Part shown: positions 57,673 through 64,000 of the stretch, piece after piece
Position numbering within the stretch: position 1 is the stretch's first letter
How the letters are laid out: each line of letters opens with the position of its first letter
DNA from: Mesorhizobium sp. WSM3860
GTDB taxonomy: Bacteria; Pseudomonadota; Alphaproteobacteria; Rhizobiales; Rhizobiaceae
DNA: 64,000 nucleotides
Assembly (NCBI RefSeq): GCF_002294995.1
Contig: NZ_NSGF01000002.1
Span: forward strand, 455,056 to 519,055
Reading direction: 5' to 3'
The notes under the pieces: model-generated
Databases searched by the model: none
What the model was told of the DNA's origin: nothing
Seen by the model: the letters and a program-made list of their open reading frames with translations, nothing else
Made by a program: the position numbers and the translations under genes

Positions 57673-58755
57673 ATGACGTTGCGATCGCTGCCCGACAGCA
57701 AGCCGTTCCTGACCGCCGCGCTTGCCCTGGTGACCTTGGCCGGGCTGGCGACGGCCGCAATCTCGGCCGAACCGCGTGCAAAGGACCTGTTCGGCGCCAA
57801 GAAGCTGCCGGCGGTGGCGCAAGCGCAATCCTTCGGCTTTTACTCAAAAGGCTGCTTTGCCGGCGGCGTCGCCTTGCCGATGGACGGGCCGAGTTGGGAA
57901 GTGATGCGCCCCTCGCGCAACCGCCGCTGGGGCCACCCGGCGATGATCGCGCTGATCGAGAAGCTGGCGCGCGACGCCCAGGCGGATGGCTGGCCGGGGC
58001 TGCTGGTCGGCGATGTCTCGCAGCCGCGCGGCGGCCCGATGACGACCGGCCACGCCTCGCATCAGATCGGCCTCGATGCCGATATCTGGCTGACGCCGAA
58101 GCCGCGGCGCCCGCTGACCATGGCTCAGCGCGAGAGCATGAGCGCGACGCTGATGGTCGACGGGAAGACGCATCTGGTGAAGGACGCGCTGTGGACGCCG
58201 GCGCATACGCGGCTTCTGAAGCGTGCGGCGAGCTACCCTGAGGTCGAGCGCATCCTGGTCAATCCGGGCATCAAGAAGAAGCTTTGCGACACGGTCACCG
58301 GCGATCGCTCCTGGCTGCGCAAGATCCGCCCGTTCTGGGGCCATGACTATCATTTCCACATGCGCATCGGCTGCCAGGCGGGCTCGCCCGGCTGCAAGGC
58401 GCAGGAGGCGACGCCGGCCGATGACGGCTGCGGCAAGCCGCTTGCCTGGTGGTTCACCGAGGAGCCGTGGCGGCCGAACAAGAACCCGGATGCGCCGAAA
58501 GCGCGCGACCTGATGACCATGGCCAATTTGCCGAGGGAGTGCCAGGCGGTGCTTGCAGCGCCGGACGCCCCTTCTGTGGAAGCGGTCACCTATCAGGGCG
58601 GCGGCGCGGCAGCGGTAGCGGCGGCCAAATCGAAAGTGATAGAGCCGGCCGAGACTATCTCCAGCGGGAATGCCGTGCTTCCCGCGGCAGCCAGCGCCTT
58701 CGCGCCCACCCCCTCGATCGGCATTCCGCTGCCGCGTCCGAGACCGGGGAACTGA
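57673..58755 (+). CDS. mepA: Penicillin-insensitive murein endopeptidase
   Basis: Cuts D-Ala-meso-DAP cross-links of peptidoglycan in the periplasm. The 360-residue protein has a signal peptide (FLTAALALVTLAGLATAAISA before EP). The LAS-type zinc site is complete: GHASHQIGLDADIW with His127, His130 and Asp137, plus HDYHFHMRIGC with the third ligand. Conserved Cys residues (Cys61 and those in GCQAGSPGC) probably form disulfides. The last 100 residues, ending IPLPRPRPGN, are an extension seen in Rhizobiales. Start ATG 57673. Confidence 0.93.
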   Translation: MTLRSLPDSKPFLTAALALVTLAGLATAAISAEPRAKDLFGAKKLPAVAQAQSFGFYSKGCFAGGVALPMDGPSWEVMRPSRNRRWGHPAMIALIEKLARDAQADGWPGLLVGDVSQPRGGPMTTGHASHQIGLDADIWLTPKPRRPLTMAQRESMSATLMVDGKTHLVKDALWTPAHTRLLKRAASYPEVERILVNPGIKKKLCDTVTGDRSWLRKIRPFWGHDYHFHMRIGCQAGSPGCKAQEATPADDGCGKPLAWWFTEEPWRPNKNPDAPKARDLMTMANLPRECQAVLAAPDAPSVEAVTYQGGGAAAVAAAKSKVIEPAETISSGNAVLPAAASAFAPTPSIGIPLPRPRPGN

Positions 58756-58806
58756 CATTAGGCAATCGCTTCGGCTTCCCCCTTTGCTTGAGACGATCAA
58801 TCGCTA

Positions 58807-58990
58807 AGGTCGGCGCCGCCCCTCATCCGCCTGCCGGCACCTTCTCCCAGTATAATAACGGGGAGAAGGGATCTGGCCGCAGCCTCGCCGCCATCCTTGC
58901 CGCGCCGGAGATTGGCGAAACCGTCGACGAGCGCCCCTCTCCCCGTCACTAGACGGGGAGAGCATGCCGGCAGGCAGGTGAGGGGCGGCG
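58807..58990. repeat. RIME-like mosaic palindrome, inverted full copy
   Basis: GCCCCTCATCCGCCTGCCGG with CACCTTCTCCC and CGGGGAGAAGGG, an inverted middle word (GGAGATTGGCGAAA), then CCCTCTCCCCGTCACTAGAC with GGGGAGAG and GCCGGCAGGCAGGTGAGGGG. The outer ends are inverse repeats of each other. It fills most of the 376-base gap between mepA and glk; no gene is seen there. Confidence 0.85.
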
Positions 58991-59131
58991 CCGACGCTGG
59001 AAGAGATACGGCAAGAACGGAGTTCAAAACGCCAAGCGAATGCCTCGAAACTGGGGCCGAAGCCGCTTTCCCTTTGCCGGCCCATGCGCTAGGTCAACGA
59101 CGGGCGGGAACGAACGGGACGAACAAAGAGC

Positions 59132-60151
59132 ATGGTTGGCGAAGACGATACAGCGCTGCGATTTCCTGTCCTGATCGGCGATATCGGCGGCACCAATGCG
59201 CGTTTCTCTATCGTGCTCGACGCCAATTCGGAAGCGACCGAGCCGCAGATCGTCCAGACGGCCAATTTCAGGACCATCGACGAGGCGATCCAGGCGGCGG
59301 TGCTCGACCGCTCGTCGATCCAGCCGCATTCGGCGGTGCTGGCGGTGGCCGGGCCGGTCGACGGCGACGAGATCCGGCTGACCAACTGCCCCTGGGTGGT
59401 CAAGCCGCACCAGATGTTTGCCAATCTGGGTTTAAGCGAGATCGTCGTGCTCAACGATTTCGAGGCGCAGGCGCTGGCGGTGGTTGCGCTCGGCGAAGAG
59501 CATATGGAAAAGATCGGCGGCGGCGCGCCGGAGCCGAATGCGGGCCGGGTCGTGCTCGGCCCGGGGACGGGGCTCGGTGTCGCCGGGCTGATCTACGCGC
59601 TTCGCCACTGGATACCGGTGCCGGGCGAGGGCGGGCATATGGATATCGGCCCGCGCACGCCGCGCGACTTCGAAGTGTTCCCGCATATCGAAAAGCTCGA
59701 GGGCCGCATCTCCGGCGAGCAGATCCTGTGCGGCCGCGGACTGGTCAATGTCTATCGCGCGGTGGCCAAGGCCGACGCAAAGCCGACGCCTTTCACGACG
59801 CCGGCGGAGGTTACCGCGGCCGCGCTCGCCAAATCCGATCCGGTGGCACAGGAAGCGCTGGAACTGTTCGTCACCTGTCTCGGCCGCACCGCGGGCGATC
59901 TCGCGCTGGTGTTCATGAGCCGCGGCGGCGTGTTCCTGACCGGCGGCATCGCGCAAAAAATCGTGCCGGCGCTGAAAGCCGGCAATTTCCGCGCCGCGTT
60001 CGAGGACAAGGCACCGCACAGCGCGCTGATGCGCACGATGCCGGTCTATGTCATCACCCACCCGCTGGCGGCGCTTCTCGGGCTTGCCGCCTATGCCAGA
60101 ACTCCGTCGCTGTTCGGCGTTCAGACCGCTGGACGGCACTGGCGGGCATGA
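59132..60151 (+). CDS. glk: Glucokinase
   Basis: Phosphorylates glucose with ATP. The 339-residue protein is of the bacterial Glk (ROK-independent) type: [17 protein letters not shown] with the phosphate-binding GDIGGTN at 16-22, [24 protein letters not shown] and [20 protein letters not shown] near residue 170, the glucose-contact region, and [11 protein letters not shown] near 270. The ribosome-binding site is weak. It is 81 bases ahead of an MsbA-like ABC exporter, which in rhizobia commonly follows glk. Confidence 0.94.
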   Translation: MVGEDDTALRFPVLIGDIGGTNARFSIVLDANSEATEPQIVQTANFRTIDEAIQAAVLDRSSIQPHSAVLAVAGPVDGDEIRLTNCPWVVKPHQMFANLGLSEIVVLNDFEAQALAVVALGEEHMEKIGGGAPEPNAGRVVLGPGTGLGVAGLIYALRHWIPVPGEGGHMDIGPRTPRDFEVFPHIEKLEGRISGEQILCGRGLVNVYRAVAKADAKPTPFTTPAEVTAAALAKSDPVAQEALELFVTCLGRTAGDLALVFMSRGGVFLTGGIAQKIVPALKAGNFRAAFEDKAPHSALMRTMPVYVITHPLAALLGLAAYARTPSLFGVQTAGRHWRA

Positions 60152-60232
60152 GCGCGCCCGGGTTCGGGATGGCAATCGGCCACCGCGACGAAGTTTCGCC
60201 ATAGGCAAGCCGTAGCCGGGGCGCTAAGAGGG

Positions 60233-62152
60233 GTGCCGATTGTCGCCCGATCCTGCGAGACCGTCCTACGAGAACTACGAAGCGCTTCTGATTTGACACT
60301 CCAAAATCCAAACAAACATAAGGTCCGACCCGGCGAGGTCACGGCGGTGCTGCGCCGTATCATCGCTGAAAACGGCCATGACCATCGCTGGTCGTATGCG
60401 GTCGCCATCGTCTGCTCGCTGCTGGTTTCGGGCGCGACCGCCTTCTCGGCCTGGGTCATGGCGCCGATGGTCAACGAAATCTTCTACGAACGGCGGGGCG
60501 ACGCCGTGCTATGGATCTGCGCCGGTTTCATGGGCGCCTTCCTGGTGCGCGGTTTCGCCGGTTACGGCCAAGCGGTGGCGTTGGCCACGATCGGCAACAA
60601 CCTGGTCGCCCGCTACCAGAAGCGCACCTTCGACCATCTGATGCGGCTCGGCGTCAATTTCTTTAACGACACACGCTCCGGGCGCTTGGCGGCGCAGCTG
60701 GACGAGAACATCGGCGGCATTCGCGATCTCTTGTCGCTGACATTGATTTCGATCACCCGCGACGCGGTGACCCTGGTCGGCCTCGTCGGCCTCATGGTCT
60801 ACCAGGATCCGGTGTTGTCGCTAAGCTCGCTGCTGATCGGGCCGCCGCTGATCTGGGCCGTCGTCTACATCACGCGCCGGGTGCGCAAGATCAACCGCGA
60901 ATCCGTGCTGATCAATTCTCGGCTGAGCGGGTCGGTGCAGGAGGCCACACAAGGCATTGCCATCGTCAAAGCCTTCACCCTGGAGGACGAGCTGGCGCGC
61001 CGCATCGGCATCATGGCCGACACGGCCGAGCAGCGCAGCAACAAGATCGCCCGCGTCTCGGAGCGGCTGTCGCCGATTTCGGACATCCTGGCTGGGCTCG
61101 CCGTGACCGCCGTCATCGCCTATTCCGGTTATCGGGCGCTGGTTCTCGGCCAGCCGCCGGGCGCGGTGTTTTCCTTCATCACCGCGCTGATCCTGGCCTA
61201 TGATCCGGCGAGGCGGCTGGCGCGCATGCAGGTGGCGATGGAACGCGCGCTGGTCAACGCGCGCATGATCTATGAACTGCTCGACCTCGAGCCGAAACAG
61301 AGCGACGCGCCCGACGCCGCCGAAGCAAAGATCATTTCCGGCGAAGTGGCCTTCAACAATGTGACGTTCGGCTACAGCGCCGACATGCCGGTGCTGAGGG
61401 ATCTGAGCTTTACCGCCGCGGCCGGCAAGGTGACGGCGATCGTCGGCGCTTCGGGCGCCGGCAAGTCGACGCTGGTGGCGCTCTTGCAGCGCTTCTACGA
61501 CGTCGACAAGGGCTCGATCGAGGTGGACGGCCAGGACATCTCGAAGGTGACGAAGCGGTCGCTGCGCCAATCGATAGCCTATGTCTCGCAGGCGCCCTAT
61601 CTCTTCGAAGGCACGATCCGCGACAACATTCGCTACGGCCGGCTCTCGGCCACCGATGCGGAGATCGAGCAGGCGGCGAAACAGGCCGCCGCCGACGAGT
61701 TCATCCGCCAGCAGCCGCAAGGCTACGACACGCCGGTCGGCGAAGGCGGCTCGACGCTTTCCGGCGGCCAGCGCCAGCGCGTCTCGATCGCGCGCGCCAT
61801 CGTGCGCCAGGCGCCGATCCTGCTGCTCGACGAGGCGACCTCGGCGCTCGACAACGAAGCGGAAGCGCGCGTCCAGGAAGCGCTCACCCATGTCATGGAA
61901 GGCCGCACCACCATCGTGATCGCGCACCGGCTGTCGACGGTGGTCAATGCCGACCACATCATCGTGCTGGAAGAGGGACGGCTGGTCGAGCAAGGCACGC
62001 ACGCGACGCTGATGGCCGATCCGGACAGCATCTACGCCCGCTTCCACCGGGTGCAGGGCAAGAAGGGGCTGGGGCTTGTCGATGACGCCAAGCCAATCCA
62101 AACTGCGCTGCCGCGCACGCGCGCGAAGAAGACCGTCGGGAGAGGCGCATGA
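60233..62152 (+). CDS. MsbA-like ABC transporter, fused permease and ATPase
   Basis: A 639-residue half-transporter. Six membrane helices lie in residues about 55-340 (ABC type IV exporter; [36 protein letters not shown] is the typical coupling-helix region). The ATPase follows with Walker [11 protein letters not shown]-loop, signature LSGGQRQR, Walker B ILLLDEAT and the switch His in IVIAHRLST. It forms a homodimer exporting lipid A core, glycan or another amphiphile. Start GTG 60233 is tentative; a poor ribosome-binding site leaves other starts open. dapB overlaps its stop by 4 bases. Confidence 0.9.
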   Translation: MPIVARSCETVLRELRSASDLTLQNPNKHKVRPGEVTAVLRRIIAENGHDHRWSYAVAIVCSLLVSGATAFSAWVMAPMVNEIFYERRGDAVLWICAGFMGAFLVRGFAGYGQAVALATIGNNLVARYQKRTFDHLMRLGVNFFNDTRSGRLAAQLDENIGGIRDLLSLTLISITRDAVTLVGLVGLMVYQDPVLSLSSLLIGPPLIWAVVYITRRVRKINRESVLINSRLSGSVQEATQGIAIVKAFTLEDELARRIGIMADTAEQRSNKIARVSERLSPISDILAGLAVTAVIAYSGYRALVLGQPPGAVFSFITALILAYDPARRLARMQVAMERALVNARMIYELLDLEPKQSDAPDAAEAKIISGEVAFNNVTFGYSADMPVLRDLSFTAAAGKVTAIVGASGAGKSTLVALLQRFYDVDKGSIEVDGQDISKVTKRSLRQSIAYVSQAPYLFEGTIRDNIRYGRLSATDAEIEQAAKQAAADEFIRQQPQGYDTPVGEGGSTLSGGQRQRVSIARAIVRQAPILLLDEATSALDNEAEARVQEALTHVMEGRTTIVIAHRLSTVVNADHIIVLEEGRLVEQGTHATLMADPDSIYARFHRVQGKKGLGLVDDAKPIQTALPRTRAKKTVGRGA

Positions 62153-62970
62153 GCGAAACGGGCGATATGGGCCTGGTGGTGGTGGGCGCCGCCGGCCGGA
62201 TGGGCCAGACGCTGATCCGCGCCATCCACTCCATTCCCGGCGCGCGCGTTGCCGGTGCTGTCGAGCGGCCGGACTCGCCGCATCTCGGCAAGGATGCCGG
62301 CGAGCTCGCCGGCATCGGCACCATCAATGTGCCGATCGTCGACGACCCGCTGCCGGCCTTCGCCAAGGCCGACGGCGTGCTCGATTTCACGGCCCCTGGC
62401 GCAAGCGTCGAATTCGCCGGCTATGCCGCGCAGGCGCGCATCGTCCATGTCATCGGCACGACCGGCTGTTCGGCCGACGACGATGCCAAGATCGCCGCGG
62501 CGGCGCGCCACGCGACCATCGTCAAATCCGGCAATATGAGCCTGGGCGTCAATCTTTTGGCGGTGCTGGTGGAGCAGGCGGCGCGCGCCCTCGATGCGCA
62601 GGATTTCGACATCGAGATCCTGGAGATGCACCACAGGCACAAAGTCGACGCGCCGTCCGGCACGGCGCTGCTGCTCGGCGAAGCGGCGGCCATGGGCCGA
62701 GCGATCGCGCTCAAGGACAACAGCGTGCGGGTTCGCGACGGCCATACCGGCGTCCGCAAGGCCGGCACGATCGGCTTCGCCACTTTGCGCGGCGGCTCGG
62801 TGGTCGGCGAGCACAGTGTGATCCTGGCCGGCACCGGCGAGCGCATCACGCTGTCCCACCAGGCCGAGGACCGGGCGATCTTTGCCCGCGGCGCCGTCAA
62901 GGCGGCGCTTTGGGCGCGCGGCAAGAAGCCGGGCCTTTATTCCATGCGGGACGTGCTCGGCCTGAGCTGA
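62149..62970 (+). CDS. dapB: 4-hydroxy-tetrahydrodipicolinate reductase
   Basis: Second committed step of the diaminopimelate/lysine pathway. The 273-residue protein has [10 protein letters not shown] at 12-20 for NAD(P)H, the catalytic block [13 protein letters not shown] at 161-173 with His161/162 and Lys165, and [14 protein letters not shown] lies in the stop of the ABC exporter (ATGA), so they are coupled. Between it and gpmA is a family D repeat, after which gpmA has its own ribosome-binding site. Confidence 0.96.
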   Translation: MSETGDMGLVVVGAAGRMGQTLIRAIHSIPGARVAGAVERPDSPHLGKDAGELAGIGTINVPIVDDPLPAFAKADGVLDFTAPGASVEFAGYAAQARIVHVIGTTGCSADDDAKIAAAARHATIVKSGNMSLGVNLLAVLVEQAARALDAQDFDIEILEMHHRHKVDAPSGTALLLGEAAAMGRAIALKDNSVRVRDGHTGVRKAGTIGFATLRGGSVVGEHSVILAGTGERITLSHQAEDRAIFARGAVKAALWARGKKPGLYSMRDVLGLS

Positions 62971-62986
62971 GGCGTCTATTTTCCAA

Positions 62987-63033
62987 CGCAATTCCGGACG
63001 GACAACCGCTACACGCTTTTCCTGGAATTGCTC
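62987..63033. repeat. Dispersed repeat, family D, copy 2
   Basis: CGCAATTCCGGACGGACAAC then CGCTACACGCTTTTCCTGGA and ATTGCTC, the reverse complement of 7091-7136 with a handful of changes. It occupies the gap between dapB and gpmA. Confidence 0.8.
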
Positions 63034-63060
63034 AAATCCAACCACGTATCAGGAGCAAAC

Positions 63061-63681
63061 ATGTCGGGAACTCTCGTGCTCGTGCGCCACGGCCAGAGCG
63101 AATGGAACCTGAAGAACCTGTTCACCGGCTGGCGCGATGTCGACCTGACCGAGCAGGGCAACGCGGAAGCGCTTGCAGCCGGCGAGAAGCTCAAGGCGCG
63201 CGGCCTGAAATTCGACATCGCCTACACCTCTGCGCTGAAGCGGGCGCAGAAGACCTGCCAGCACATTCTCGACGTGGTCGGCCAGAGCAACCTCGAGACC
63301 GTCCGCGACCAGGCGCTCAACGAACGCGACTATGGCGACCTCTCCGGCCTCAACAAGGACGACGCGCGCAAGAAGTGGGGCGAGGAGCAGGTGCATATCT
63401 GGCGCCGCTCCTACGACGTGTCCCCTCCCGGCGGCGAAAGCCTGAAGGACACCGGCGCGCGCGTTTGGCCCTATTACCTGCACGACGTGCAGCCGCATGT
63501 GCTGCGCGGCGAGACGGTGCTGGTCGCCGCGCACGGCAATTCGCTGCGGGCGCTGATCATGGCGCTGGACGGCAAGAGCGGCGAGGAGATCGTCAAGCTC
63601 GAGCTCGGCACCGGCGTGCCGGTGATCTACAAGCTCAACGCCGATTCCACCGTGGCAAAGAAGGAAGTGCTGGAGGGCTGA
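63061..63681 (+). CDS. gpmA: 2,3-bisphosphoglycerate-dependent phosphoglycerate mutase
   Basis: Interconverts 3- and 2-phosphoglycerate in glycolysis. The 206-residue protein has the phosphohistidine motif [10 protein letters not shown] with His10, [37 protein letters not shown] and the second catalytic His in [15 protein letters not shown]. Length 206 is the short alphaproteobacterial form, about 40 residues less than the E. coli enzyme, lacking an internal segment. CAGGAGC lies before the ATG at 63061; an in-frame TTG at 63028 lies in the repeat and is rejected. Confidence 0.95.
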   Translation: MSGTLVLVRHGQSEWNLKNLFTGWRDVDLTEQGNAEALAAGEKLKARGLKFDIAYTSALKRAQKTCQHILDVVGQSNLETVRDQALNERDYGDLSGLNKDDARKKWGEEQVHIWRRSYDVSPPGGESLKDTGARVWPYYLHDVQPHVLRGETVLVAAHGNSLRALIMALDGKSGEEIVKLELGTGVPVIYKLNADSTVAKKEVLEG

Positions 63682-63770
63682 GGGTCTCTTACTCCCTCAC
63701 GGCGACTCATTGACCGGCGGGCGGCCAGAGCTTCACCCCACGCTTGAACTTCATCTCTGCGCCATCTGTC

Positions 63771-63917
63771 CGAGCGTTCGCGCTGCCCCTCACCTGCCTG
63801 CCGGCATCCTCTCCCCGCATAGTGACGGGGAGAGGGGCGCTCTTATCGCTGCTTTCGCCAATTGCCAATGTTGCAAGAAAAGCGCCGAGATCGCGGCCAG
63901 CCCTTTCTCCCGTCACT
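63771..63917. repeat. RIME-like mosaic palindrome, cut at its right end
   Basis: CGCTGCCCCTCACCTGCCTG with CCGGCATCCTCTCCCCGCAT and GTGACGGGGAGAGGGGC, the shared middle word TTCGCCAATTGCCAATGTTG at 63854-63873, then CCCTTTCTCCCGTCACTA, where the second hairpin should turn back. Instead the sequence changes to an IS630-like end at 63917. In the copy at 58807-58990 the same loop continues CACTAGACGGGGAG. Confidence 0.8.
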
Positions 63918-64000
63918 AGAGCTGGATGATTTTAGGTTGAACAGTATCCGGCGTTTTCGAAGTAGTTGGTGCATTCGGTTGCGGTGAGGCCATCGAGGAT
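63917..64000 (-). mobile_element. IS630-family element, end truncated by the window
   Basis: The TA at 63917-63918, followed by GAGCTGGATGATTTTAGGTT, is taken as the target site and terminal inverted repeat; IS630 elements insert at TA. A transposase C-terminus lies just inside on the minus strand. The other end is outside the window, so the boundary rests on the break in the repeat. Confidence 0.7.
63932..64000 (-). CDS. IS630-family transposase, C-terminal end (partial)
   Basis: The minus-strand frame from the window edge to TAA at 63932-63934 reads ILDGLTATECTNYFENAGY followed by CST. This is the usual C-terminus of IS630 transposases of rhizobia (xxxGxTxxECxNYFxNAGY). Only 22 residues are inside the window, so whether the transposase is intact is not known. 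Confidence 0.78.
   Translation of the reverse strand: MLDGLTATECTNYFENAGYCST

Noticed and set aside
1..64000. tRNA, rRNA or riboswitch genes.
   Set aside because: I looked in the larger intergenic gaps and saw no cloverleaf, rRNA-like sequence or known riboswitch core. Small RNAs cannot be excluded by eye.
1..64000. A prophage, integrative element or defence island.
   Set aside because: No integrase, phage structural gene, restriction or abortive-infection set was seen. The Phd/VapC pair and the IS630 end are the only accessory items.

Overview
The window is GC-rich chromosomal DNA from an alphaproteobacterium of the Rhizobiales, most like Mesorhizobium. The signs are an IolR-type (MurR/RpiR) inositol locus with iolC fused to a DUF2090 aldolase, a membrane-bound ferritin MbfA behind an Irr-type ICE box, promoters matching the rhizobial housekeeping form CTTGAC-N17-CTATAT, one EcfG-type stress promoter, and many copies of palindromic intergenic repeats of the RIME kind. 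Species is an inference from gene style; no rRNA or housekeeping marker was compared.

Layout. 1-14.6 kb is mainly myo-inositol catabolism: the tail of a sugar ABC ATPase, inositol 2-dehydrogenase (iolG), an SDR, a second Gfo/Idh dehydrogenase, iolR, then iolC-iolD-iolE-(small membrane protein)-iolB. Set into it are a Phd/VapC toxin-antitoxin pair, the DAHP synthase gene aroG behind an aromatic-codon attenuator, and a LysE exporter with a divergent WYL regulator. 14.6-24.5 kb holds a Tat-exported PhoX phosphatase with a probable PHO box, PAP2, SulP and DMT membrane proteins, two XRE regulators, a periplasmic beta-propeller and a CYTH-CHAD pair. 24.5-28.3 kb is a four-gene TetR/HlyD/ABC/ABC-2 efflux operon with overlapping ends. 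28.3-36.4 kb has a threonine dehydratase-like enzyme, MbfA, two small dimeric alpha-beta barrel proteins next to an ArsR regulator, three-domain DNA ligase D and a DUF892 stress protein. 36.6-40.3 kb is a TAXI-TRAP transporter with a DUF1850 partner. 40.6-46.3 kb has a YCII/DGPF protein with its ECF sigma factor, a GST, cysK, a LysE/RhtB exporter and a PQQ-type sugar dehydrogenase.

46.4-64 kb is mostly housekeeping: hrcA divergent from rph, a VOC protein, rdgB and hemW, a decayed low-molecular-weight phosphatase gene, rsmI-yraN, uppP, GST-queG, a YeeZ-like epimerase, mepA, glk, an MsbA-like ABC exporter, dapB and gpmA. The window ends in the first bases of an IS630-family element inserted in a repeat.

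The most interesting signals are regulatory. A probably leaderless 25-residue peptide with six consecutive aromatic codons is followed by an intrinsic terminator and a competing antiterminator ahead of aroG. A perfect palindrome fills the promoter spacer and -10 of the efflux regulator, whose mRNA also appears leaderless. A GTCAGTTG palindrome sits between lysE and the WYL gene. At least five families of dispersed hairpin repeats occur, one cut by an IS and one looking like a TA-flanked MITE.
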